From Microcoleaceae cyanobacterium UBA11344 (lineage in GTDB: Bacteria; Cyanobacteriota; Cyanobacteriia; Cyanobacteriales; Microcoleaceae): DNA of 5,194 nt. The notes below the pieces were generated by a model. It had not been told where the DNA came from, ran no database searches, and worked only from the letters and a program-made list of their open reading frames with translations. Below, in pieces: positions 1 to 4,950 of this stretch; position 1 is the first letter of the stretch, and each line of letters begins with the position of its first letter. The DNA lies in contig DMYK01000313.1 of the NCBI GenBank assembly GCA_003483675.1, positions 1-5,194 of the forward strand, given 5' to 3'. Made by a program: the position numbers and the translations under genes.

Positions 1-42
1 CTAAACAATCACTCTTTGTGTATTCAGTAGAGGAGAACTTCG

Positions 43-381
43 TTGAAAAGACTCTTATCGATCGCTCTGTTAGCGTTGGCAATTTTTACCGTCGGCTTTG
101 GCAGCCCTGCTTTGGCAGGAGATGCCGCTAAAGGAGCTAAACTCTTTAGCGCTAACTGTGCAGCTTGTCACATCGGTGGCGGCAACGTCGTTGTCTCCGC
201 GAAAACCTTGAAATCGGCTGCTCTTGAGAAGTACGGCATGAATTCTATCGAGGCTATTACCACTCAGGTAAAAAAGGGCAAAAGTGCTATGCCTGCTTTT
301 CTTGGTCGTTTGAAGCCCGAACAAATTGAGGATGTAGCAACCTACGTGATCGAACAATCTGCGAAAGACTGGAAAGGCTAA
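43..381 (+). CDS. petJ: cytochrome c6 (soluble c-type cytochrome, thylakoid lumen)
   Basis: Carries electrons from the cytochrome b6f complex to photosystem I, replacing plastocyanin, and can also feed the terminal oxidase. The 112-residue precursor starts with a Sec signal peptide (KR, a hydrophobic run at 4-20, then SPALA), with cleavage predicted after Ala25, leaving about 87 residues, normal for c6. The haem site CAACH is at 39-43, the axial Met83 lies in KSAMPAF, and Gln75 in TTQV is the glutamine typical of true c6. The block [12 protein letters not shown] and the tail EDVATYV are family signatures. The start is TTG; AGGAG at 31-35 lies seven bases upstream and no ATG gives a complete signal peptide. 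The mature protein has 12 Lys/Arg against 8 Asp/Glu, so it is a basic c6. Leu87 stands where the family usually has Gly (AFGGRL). Only 42 bases of upstream DNA are present, so the copper-responsive control known for petJ in other cyanobacteria cannot be examined. Confidence 0.97.
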   Translation: MKRLLSIALLALAIFTVGFGSPALAGDAAKGAKLFSANCAACHIGGGNVVVSAKTLKSAALEKYGMNSIEAITTQVKKGKSAMPAFLGRLKPEQIEDVATYVIEQSAKDWKG

Positions 382-544
382 ACTGCCTGTCTGGGCGGAC
401 TTGATTTAATCTAAAGCTTGTCTTCTCGATCGCACCCTCTCTCACCCTTTGGCGAATAAATATCGGTTTGAGGCCATCTTAACCTTTTTGGGATGTGCAA
501 GAAATCGGATTTTTATTTGCCGAAGGGCGAGGGAGGGACATTTT

Positions 545-580
545 ATTTGAGATTTGAGATTTGAGATTTGAGATTGAAGA
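545..580. repeat. 7-bp tandem repeat (ATTTGAG)n
   Basis: Four perfect head-to-tail copies of ATTTGAG occupy 545-572, followed by a decayed fifth unit (ATTGAAG). Short tandemly repeated heptamers are a well-known class of intergenic repeat in filamentous cyanobacteria. On the minus strand the array reads as Ser-Gln-Ile-Ser-Asn-Leu-Lys, which creates a false coding signal. The copy number is probably variable by slippage. Confidence 0.9.
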
Positions 581-591
581 ATTGCTAAATT

Positions 592-703
592 AGTCCTGGA
601 CCCATGAGAGCCTAGAAACCGGGTTTTTTTACGACAATACTTGGTTGCAGCCCGCAAATTCGGTAAAAAACCCGGTTTCTTTGATTGGAGTGCATCCAGG
701 ACT
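592..703. repeat. 112-bp inverted-repeat (hairpin, MITE-like) element
   Basis: Outer arms AGTCCTGGA (592-600) and TCCAGGACT (695-703) are perfect inverted repeats. Inside them AGAAACCGGGTTTTTT (614-629) and AAAAAACCCGGTTTCT (665-680) form a second perfect 16-bp inverted repeat. The whole could fold into one interrupted cruciform or RNA hairpin. There is no coding capacity. The right inner arm recurs exactly at 5040-5055, so this is a dispersed family. A small non-autonomous element is the best reading; the T-run after the first arm might also slow transcription. Confidence 0.75.
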
Positions 704-813
704 GTAAATCCTGATTTTGGATAAATTGTCAAGCATCTTATGTTAAGATTTATTACTGGTGCGGTTCATAAATTCAAGTGTGTGCTAGGATATAACCGCT
801 TATTAGAAAAGCC

Positions 814-1872
814 TTGAAATCAAAATTAAAGTCGATCGGGGATTTAAAATCTACACCAGCCATGAACCTAAAAACATCAGTCAAAGTTAAAACTCAAGTT
901 AAGACTCTCGGAGACGTGGCTGCTGACGCCATCGAGAAATATTTCCGCAAAACTATAGGGCACGAAGCTGAAGTTCTCAAAGACAAAGATGCGGAAGAAC
1001 TTCACCAAATGCGAGTCGGAATGCGGCGTTTGCGATCGGCTGTGACTGGTTTTGCTCCAGTTTTAGATTTGCCAAAACAGGCCCAGGAACACAAAATTGG
1101 TAAAGTTGGACGGATACTGGGAACTCTCAGAGATTTGGATGTGATGCTCGAAAGTCTCCAAAACCGATATTACCCGAATTTGCCGACTGATGAACAGGAA
1201 GTTTTAGATCAAGCTTTGTTAACTTTGCTCAAACAGCGACGTCGCGCTTTGAAAGAGGTGAGGGCGGTTTTGGAACACAAAAGTTACCAATTGCTGAAAA
1301 GGTCGATCGAGGATTGGTTGGAAGAACCGCAGTTTCGGGCGATCGAACATTTGCCAATTGCTGAGGTTTTGCCAGATTTACTGTTACCTCAAGTCAGCGA
1401 GTTTTTCCTACATCCGGCTTGGCTGCTGGGCACGGAATATCTGGATGGGAAAGTTAAAGTTTGTGATGATTTGAATGCTGAGGCTGTCGCAAAAAAGTTG
1501 GCCGCCGAGGGAACAATTCTGCACGATTTGCGGAAGCAAGCTAAGCGAGTTCGCTATTTGATGAATCTGTTTGGAGAATTTTACGGCGAGACTTATGAGG
1601 TTTATGTAGAGGATGTGAAAGCTATTCAAGAATGTTTGGGCGAAATTCAAGACAGTGAAGTTTTAGGGGAATTTTTGACGGATTTTGTGGAGGGCGATGT
1701 TCAAAAAGAGTTGCCGATATTGGCTGGTTTGTTGACAGAAAATCGCTCCGCAGCTTGGCAAAAATGGCAGATTTTGCAGCGCAGGTATTTGACTTCGGAA
1801 ACTCGTCAAGGTTTGCGATCGGCATTAATTCATCCTGTGGTTGCAGATGCTGCTAAGATAGAAGCGCCATAG
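814..1872 (+). CDS. CHAD domain-containing protein (predicted polyphosphate-binding)
   Basis: CHAD (conserved histidine alpha-helical domain) proteins are all-helical, bind inorganic polyphosphate through a basic surface, and in some bacteria sit on polyphosphate granules. The domain fills residues about 31-330. The first half carries EVLKDKDAEELHQMRVGMRR (52-71), with the hallmark His64 and the R-x-x-x-R-R-L-R pattern, and LGTLRDLDVML (102-112). The second half repeats the plan with HDLRKQAKRVRY (237-248) and IQECLGEIQDSEVL (271-284). There is no CYTH/triphosphate tunnel domain, so it is the stand-alone form; 352 residues is normal for that. No signal peptide or membrane segment is seen. The TTG start at 814 has only a weak upstream AGAAAAG. 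ATG at 862 (Met17) is a credible alternative, since residues 1-30 are Lys/Thr-rich and outside the domain. No polyphosphate kinase or phosphatase lies nearby. Confidence 0.92.
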   Translation: MKSKLKSIGDLKSTPAMNLKTSVKVKTQVKTLGDVAADAIEKYFRKTIGHEAEVLKDKDAEELHQMRVGMRRLRSAVTGFAPVLDLPKQAQEHKIGKVGRILGTLRDLDVMLESLQNRYYPNLPTDEQEVLDQALLTLLKQRRRALKEVRAVLEHKSYQLLKRSIEDWLEEPQFRAIEHLPIAEVLPDLLLPQVSEFFLHPAWLLGTEYLDGKVKVCDDLNAEAVAKKLAAEGTILHDLRKQAKRVRYLMNLFGEFYGETYEVYVEDVKAIQECLGEIQDSEVLGEFLTDFVEGDVQKELPILAGLLTENRSAAWQKWQILQRRYLTSETRQGLRSALIHPVVADAAKIEAP

Positions 1873-1884
1873 TAATCTTAGTGG

Positions 1885-1927
1885 GTTTGCAGTTGCGCTT
1901 GGGCGCGCTTTGGGCGCAACTGCAAGC
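1885..1927 (+). terminator. strong stem-loop after the CHAD gene, possible terminator
   Basis: TTGCAGTTGCGC (1887-1898) pairs perfectly with GCGCAACTGCAA (1914-1925). A G-C and a G-T pair extend the stem outward to 1885/1927, and the loop is 15 bases. It begins 12 bases after the CHAD stop codon, the right place for a terminator. No T-run follows on either strand, so it is not a textbook intrinsic terminator. It could equally be a 3'-end stabilising hairpin or a small palindromic repeat. Confidence 0.45.
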
Positions 1928-2023
1928 AACAGATAAGTAGGTCGTTCTAATTAAACGTAAGACGCTCTAGATTAGCGATATGCTACCCATCCTCTGAAAA
2001 TCCCGATCGCCTATGTTAAAATT

Positions 2024-2368
2024 ATGGAAGCTCAACCACGAGAGGTAAAGAACTACCTGAAAGCCGATAGGACAAGTCCCTTTGAAGGATGGCTTGATTC
2101 CTTTCAAGATACTAAAACTGTATCTAAAATCAAGAAGCGACTGAGGCGAGTTGAGCTGGGAAATCTGGGAGATTATCGCTCAGTAGGAGCGGGAGTTTAT
2201 GAACTTAAAATAGATTATGGCCCTGGCTATCGGGTTTATTTTGGACAAATCGGGTTAACAATTGTGTTGCTGCTATGTGGCGGTGATAAAAGCACTCAAG
2301 AGCAAGATATTAGCCAAGCTAAAAAATATTGGAGAGATTATGAAAGAACTCAAAGTGCCAACAAGTAG
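2024..2368 (+). CDS. type II toxin of RelE/ParE superfamily, HigB-like (phage Gp49-type)
   Basis: The sequence matches the compact addiction-module killer family related to phage Gp49 and HigB, members of the RelE/ParE fold that usually cleave mRNA on the ribosome. It is 114 residues, the normal size. Family blocks in order are PFEGWLDSFQD (19-29), KIKKRLRRVELGNLGDYRSV (36-55), the central ELKIDYGPGYRVYFGQ (61-76), LLLCGGDKSTQ (82-92) and the C-terminal AKKYWRDYE (99-107). ATG at 2024 fits the conserved MEAQPREV beginning; there is no obvious Shine-Dalgarno site. The antitoxin follows in another frame and overlaps by 29 bp, giving the toxin-first order of HigBA-like modules. Motifs are complete and the frame is open, so the toxin is probably functional. 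The RNA-cleaving activity is inferred from the family. Confidence 0.93.
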   Translation: MEAQPREVKNYLKADRTSPFEGWLDSFQDTKTVSKIKKRLRRVELGNLGDYRSVGAGVYELKIDYGPGYRVYFGQIGLTIVLLLCGGDKSTQEQDISQAKKYWRDYERTQSANK

Positions 2369-2657
2369 AAGCTACCATGAATACTTGATTTCTTCTCTGA
2401 AAACCCCCGAAAGTGCTGCTGGCTATATCGAGGTTATGTTGGAATTAGAGTCAGAAGGCCCCGAACCTGAATTGCTGCGAGCAGGATTTAAAGATGTGGT
2501 GGATGCTTATTTACAGATGAATAAGTTATCGCTGGAAGCTAAACTTATTTATGAGAAACTAGATCGGATGTTGTCTGAGAGTGGGGGTGAGGAAATTTAT
2601 GCTTTGATCACTCTACTAGATGAACTTGGGTTGCAGTTAGCTGTCACAGTAAAATAG
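2340..2657 (+). CDS. antitoxin partner of the upstream RelE/HigB-like toxin
   Basis: Predicted to neutralise the preceding toxin and, as in related modules, to repress the shared promoter. The 105-residue product opens with SRSYHEYLISSLKTPESAAGY (9-29), the usual N-terminal pattern (Y-x-x-x-L-x-x-x-L-x-x-P-x-x-A-x-x-Y) of addiction-module antidotes paired with this toxin family. It ends with YALITLLDELGLQLAVTV (about 87-104), matching the family's closing helix and strand. The middle (about 58-85), where the helix-turn-helix is expected, is divergent: MNKLSLEAKLIYEKLDRMLS lacks a clear recognition helix, so DNA binding is uncertain. I chose ATG at 2340 over an upstream in-frame ATG at 2262 because GGAGAG (2331-2336) sits just before it and the longer version would lie deep inside the toxin frame. 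It is translationally coupled to the toxin by a 29-bp overlap. Confidence 0.85.
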   Translation: MKELKVPTSRSYHEYLISSLKTPESAAGYIEVMLELESEGPEPELLRAGFKDVVDAYLQMNKLSLEAKLIYEKLDRMLSESGGEEIYALITLLDELGLQLAVTVK

Positions 2658-2686
2658 GTTAATTAATAAAGGAGTGAGGGGCGATT

Positions 2687-2783
2687 TTGAATATCGGAGA
2701 AAATTACAGCAATTATTAATCATTTGCCCGATCGCTCTCAGGAAGAAGTGTTAGAATTTGCTCGTTCTTTATATCGGCGGTAG
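2687..2783 (+). pseudogene. frameshifted remnant of a small DUF2281-like antitoxin
   Basis: A strong Shine-Dalgarno run (AAAGGAGTGAGG, about 2668-2679) precedes TTG AAT ATC (Met-Asn-Ile) at 2687. One base further on, at 2696, the frame shifts, after which an uninterrupted stretch from 2697 reads EKITAIINHLPDRSQEEVLE followed by FARSLYRR and a TAG at 2781. The pattern M-N-I-x-E-K-I ... H-L-P ... Q-x-E-V-L-x-F is typical of the N-terminus of DUF2281/VapB-like antitoxins of about 70 residues. Here the gene is both frameshifted by one inserted G (or two lost bases) and cut short at about 32 residues. No toxin follows. It starts 29 bases after the neighbouring antitoxin stop, in the same direction. 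Confidence 0.55.
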
Positions 2784-2884
2784 TTGGTTTGAAGAAAGGT
2801 CGATCGCACTTTGGGAAGAAAAAGGGTGATCGCTCTTTAGGAAAGGAAGCTTGGGGCTCAGGTGAATATTGGGCGCTGCACTTG

Positions 2885-3010
2885 TCAGGTAATTTCTGAC
2901 TCTGTGAAACTGACAGGGTTTGTCACAGGTTTTAACCAGGGAGCCTTGAGGCGACTGTCTATAAAATCGCGGATCATTGCTTGTTTAACCAGTAATTGCC
3001 AGTCCAGATT
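2885..3010 (-). pseudogene. out-of-frame C-terminal extension of the 480-residue membrane protein
   Basis: Removing one A from the five-A run (T5 at 3009-3013 on the plus strand) joins the main frame to an open stretch of 41 codons. It begins NLDWQLLVKQAMIRDFIDSR, continues LKAPWLKPVTNPVSF and TESEIT, and ends at TGA (2885-2887). It reads like normal protein: a basic amphipathic helix then a Pro-rich tail. The current in-frame ending (KSGLAITG) is short and featureless. I infer that the ancestral protein was about 513 residues. Forty-one open codons alone are not statistically compelling, so this rests on composition and position. Confidence 0.5.
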
Positions 3011-4427
3011 TTTGCCAAGTTTGTGCAATATTTATCCTCCAAGTTTGTGCAATATTTATAATTAACTTTCGTTCAGCTTGCGGGATGTTTTCGGCTCCAT
3101 CCAGAATGTCTTGGAGTTCTACGAATGCGCGGTTAAAAACCAGAACACTCGCTGATTTAGAGGCTGATTGCTCGATAATTTGCACATCGGAAATAACCCG
3201 TCTCAAGGCAGCAATTGCTGACCAAGCAGTCAAGTGTAAAAACGTTTGATTGGGTGAATCAGGCACGTTGAGGGCGGCAATTTGAGCGGGTTCCTTTGTG
3301 GTGTGAAAAGCTGCTAGAATTTGCGCTAAGGTGAACATCTCTTCGCCATAGGGGAGCTCGCGCACGACGGCAAAAGCTTCTGTCGCTTTTTTTGGCTTGT
3401 TTACAGACAAATACCAGAAACCAGCAGCAGCAGCACGCGCAGGGGTATCTAAGCGAATCCCACTCAGAGAAGCTGAGGCAAAACGCAATAAATTCCAATC
3501 ATAAAGCTCGTCAGCTAATTGAGCGACGCGATAGATAAGTAGTTCTGGAGGCGTCTCGGCGAGCACTTTATTAACAGCTTGAACAACGGGGATAGACTGA
3601 AAGGTAAATCGCAATAGTTGATTAATGTTGTGCTTTCCTGTTTCCCAATCTCGCCTTAGCCAATTTGCTACCTGAGAAGATAGGTACGGAAGGGGAATGC
3701 TGGTAATGTGAGGAAAATACCTATTTTGGTTTCTCGGCTGGAGCAAGGTAAACGGTAAAGCGAAAAGCCAATCTTCTAGACGTGCGATCGCCAAGCCGAA
3801 CGCCACGCAGTACACCCAGCCAAACGCCACGCCCAACGCCACGCCCGACGCCACGATCAACGCCACGCCCGACTCCGCGCCCAACGTCACGCTCCACGCC
3901 ACGCCAAACGCCACGCCAAACGCCACGCCCGACGCCACGATCAACGCCACGCCCGACGCCTGGCCCAACGCCTGGCCCAACGCCCCGCCGAACACCAAGC
4001 CCCACACCACGCTCCACGCCACGCCCGACGTCACGCTCAACGCCACGCCCAACTCCACGCTCGACCCCACGCCGAACACCAAGCCGAACATCACGCCCCA
4101 CACCACGCCCCACCAATTGACAGCAAAACCTACTTGCACAAGAAATCCATTCAAAATGATGGGAAGAACCACACCTAACGTTAAGACTTGTAAAATTAGC
4201 TGGCGCTGGATGGGATTTTGGCGCAGCCATTCCCACCTTTGGAGCCCAGTTTTTGCCTCTTTAAAACCCTTACCGCCAAAGGTGTCTATATACCACGGCA
4301 AAGCTTGGGGAAAAAAGAACACCCAATACAATAACCGCAGATAATCTAGGGGATTCCATAATGAAAGAGGGCGGCTCAATTTGGGAGCTAAATCTAAGCG
4401 GGGAACGGGCTGAGAATTTTGACTCAT
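2985..4427 (-). CDS. membrane protein with glycine-zipper-like GVA[FLW] tetrapeptide repeats, function unknown
   Basis: I do not recognise a named family. The 480 residues fall into three parts. Residues 1-105 are a cytoplasmic-type start with PLSLWNPLDYL (20-30), an aromatic hydrophobic stretch (31-46), and a likely membrane helix at about 76-102 (LILQVLTLGVVLPIILNGFL). Residues 107-214 are 27 tetrapeptides in unbroken register with Gly at the first position in 20; only Glu125 and Glu185 are charged, so this part should lie in a membrane. Residues 216-480 are soluble and helix-rich, TPR/HEAT-like in texture (for example RAAAAGFWYL, KATEAFAVVRELPYGEEM), without catalytic motifs I can identify. 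ATG at 4427 is preceded by GGAGG seven bases away, so the start is firm. The stop at 2985-2987 probably results from a one-base slip at 3009-3013; an out-of-frame extension runs to 2885. A transporter, pore or membrane-anchored sensor are all possible. Confidence 0.85.
   Translation of the reverse strand: MSQNSQPVPRLDLAPKLSRPLSLWNPLDYLRLLYWVFFFPQALPWYIDTFGGKGFKEAKTGLQRWEWLRQNPIQRQLILQVLTLGVVLPIILNGFLVQVGFAVNWWGVVWGVMFGLVFGVGSSVELGVALSVTSGVAWSVVWGLVFGGALGQALGQASGVALIVASGVAFGVAFGVAWSVTLGAESGVALIVASGVALGVAFGWVYCVAFGLAIARLEDWLFALPFTLLQPRNQNRYFPHITSIPLPYLSSQVANWLRRDWETGKHNINQLLRFTFQSIPVVQAVNKVLAETPPELLIYRVAQLADELYDWNLLRFASASLSGIRLDTPARAAAAGFWYLSVNKPKKATEAFAVVRELPYGEEMFTLAQILAAFHTTKEPAQIAALNVPDSPNQTFLHLTAWSAIAALRRVISDVQIIEQSASKSASVLVFNRAFVELQDILDGAENIPQAERKLIINIAQTWRINIAQTWQKSGLAITG
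3015..3059. repeat. 24-bp-period direct duplication at the 3' end of the membrane-protein gene
   Basis: A 21-bp sequence starting CCAAGTTTGTGC and ending AATATTTAT occurs at 3015-3035 and again, identically, at 3039-3059. The 24-bp period keeps the frame and makes the protein say INIAQTW twice near residues 457-471. Perfect identity implies a recent event. It lies directly beside the T5 run where the frame appears to have slipped. Confidence 0.9.
3784..3791. repeat. HIP1 octamer GCGATCGC
   Basis: Full HIP1 palindrome at the C-terminal edge of the tetrapeptide repeat region. HIP1 is highly over-represented in many cyanobacterial genomes and supports the taxonomic call. Confidence 0.9.
3786..4109 (-). 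repeat. 12-bp minisatellite, 27 units, coding for glycine tetrapeptides
   Basis: The plus strand shows variants of AACGCCACGCCC repeated every 12 bases for 324 bases; read on the minus strand this is GGC-GTG-GCG-TTT-like, Gly-Val-Ala-Phe. All 27 units stay in register without an insertion or deletion that is not a multiple of 12. First-position residues are Gly 20 times, Ser 4, Ile 2, Cys 1. The tract is far richer in GC than the flanking parts of the gene. A 37-bp block at 3837-3873 recurs exactly at 3921-3957, 84 bases (seven units) away, marking an internal duplication (residues 158-169 and 186-197, SGVALIVASGVA). Confidence 0.93.
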
Positions 4428-4433
4428 GGTATT

Positions 4434-4440
4434 TCCTCCA
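4434..4440 (-). promoter_or_regulatory. Shine-Dalgarno site of the membrane-protein gene
   Basis: On the minus strand TGGAGGA precedes the ATG at 4427, with seven bases between GGAGG and the start. It is one of the best ribosome sites in the window and fixes the start codon. Confidence 0.8.
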
Positions 4441-4616
4441 GATAGCCAACATAAGTTTTATCGCATAACGGCATTAATTTCTGATGTGGATGGCCACCAC
4501 TTGCCGCGATTATCTGTGCAATTTCTGACTCCGCCGATCGTTATTATAGTTTGCGTTATCACAAGCAACGTAGACTCAACATTTCTAATGATTCGTGGAT
4601 TGGGATTTTACTGTTC

Positions 4617-4624
4617 GCGATCGC
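4617..4624. repeat. HIP1 octamer inside a 12-bp palindrome
   Basis: GCGATCGC lies at the centre of the perfect palindrome TCGCGATCGCGA (4615-4626), the second full HIP1 site of the window. Confidence 0.9.
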
Positions 4625-4664
4625 GAGAAACTAGCCGTCACTAATTTTTATCATTTACTGAAAA

Positions 4665-4838
4665 TTACAGCAATAACCGCTCAATTTCCTGTAACACTTC
4701 TGTTAACATGGGAGCCGAAGAAGCCACAATATTCTGTTCACAATCCTCATGCTTATGGTGAGGGAAATTGGGTAAATTTAACTGAGGTTTATGGTGAGCA
4801 CGATCATAACGGAAGATTAAAAACTTAGACGCATCTAT
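4665..4838 (-). pseudogene. C-terminal half of a TumE/DUF6516-family toxin (decayed)
   Basis: A minus-strand frame without start codon reads IDASKFLIFRYDRAHHKPQL, then NLPNFPHHKHEDCEQNIVAS and SAPMLTEVLQEIERLLL, ending at TAA (4665-4667). The order LIFRYD-x-A-H-H, then L-P-x-F-P-H-H-K-H, then a Leu/Glu-rich last helix is what I know as the C-terminal signature of TumE (DUF6516) toxins, usually about 110-130 residues and found beside an antitoxin gene. Only 57 codons survive. TGA at 4839-4841 blocks the frame upstream, and beyond it the DNA turns into intergenic repeats instead of the expected N-terminal half. The histidine cluster is intact, but without its first half the protein is very unlikely to be made. 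A plus-strand open frame over the same bases (4595-4828) is its shadow. Confidence 0.65.
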
Positions 4839-4950
4839 TCAATCTATCGCCAGTAATCAGACAGTATGTAAAAACCGAGTATTTGCGCGATCGAACATGA
4901 GATGCAATTCCTAACAATCAGGGTAAGATGGACAATGCCCTTAATAATTC

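Larger units (their letters stand above)
382..813. other. gene-free spacer between petJ and the CHAD gene
   Basis: I see no credible gene on either strand. The only sizeable open frame, on the minus strand, is an artefact of the repeats. The spacer holds a heptamer tandem repeat and a large inverted-repeat element, described separately, then about 110 AT-rich bases before the CHAD gene. TTGTCA at 726-731 and TAGGAT at 786-791 resemble promoter boxes but do not pair at a usual spacing, so no promoter is called. No clear terminator follows petJ. Confidence 0.7.
4424..4654 (-). pseudogene. stop-interrupted coding-like relic between the TumE remnant and the membrane-protein gene
   Basis: One minus-strand frame begins with ATG at 4654, 10 bases after the TumE-like remnant ends, and reads MIKISDG, then TAG (4631-4633), then FLAIANSKIPIHESLEMLSL plus RCL, then TGA-TAA (4556-4561) and another TAA pair. 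After those a 37-codon open stretch contains AESEIAQIIAASGGHPHQ and LCDKTYVGYLEEIP, ending in TGA at 4424-4426, which overlaps the ATG of the membrane-protein gene as ATGA. The first part sits where a toxin's partner antitoxin would be; the last part could be the end of an upstream gene once coupled to the membrane protein. I recognise neither part, and chance open reading is possible. Confidence 0.3.

Noticed and set aside
442..732. Minus-strand 96-codon frame containing LQSQISNLKSQI
   Set aside because: It is the reading of the heptamer repeat plus the hairpin element; such frames are a known artefact of these repeats.
2802..2843. Imperfect direct repeat GATCGCACTTTGGGAA / GATCGCTCTTTAGGAA, 26 bases apart
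   Set aside because: 14 of 16 matches, built around a common CGATCG-type word; too weak to assign any role.
2902..2928. Small stem (TGACA/TGTCA, also CTGTGA/TCACAG) downstream of the membrane gene as a terminator
   Set aside because: No T-run on the minus strand, mutually exclusive pairings, and it falls inside the proposed lost C-terminal extension.
2862..3065. Plus-strand 67-codon frame
   Set aside because: It lies over the 3' end of the membrane-protein gene and the 24-bp duplication and has no convincing start.
3782..4120. Plus-strand open frame rich in Thr-Pro-Arg across the minisatellite
   Set aside because: A stop-free 12-bp repeat keeps several frames open on both strands. The minus-strand frame alone has a proper start, Shine-Dalgarno site and non-repeat flanking protein.
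3721..4236. Second minus-strand frame giving Arg-Gly-Val-Gly repeats
   Set aside because: Same repeat artefact in the wrong frame; outside the repeats its sequence is not protein-like.
4660..4674. 15-base match GAAAATTACAGCAAT shared with 2699-2713
   Set aside because: AT-rich, no extension on either side, opposite coding contexts; most likely chance.
4595..4828. Plus-strand 77-codon frame starting with GTG
   Set aside because: It looks fairly protein-like but has no ribosome site and is the exact shadow of the TumE-like remnant, whose motifs are far more specific.
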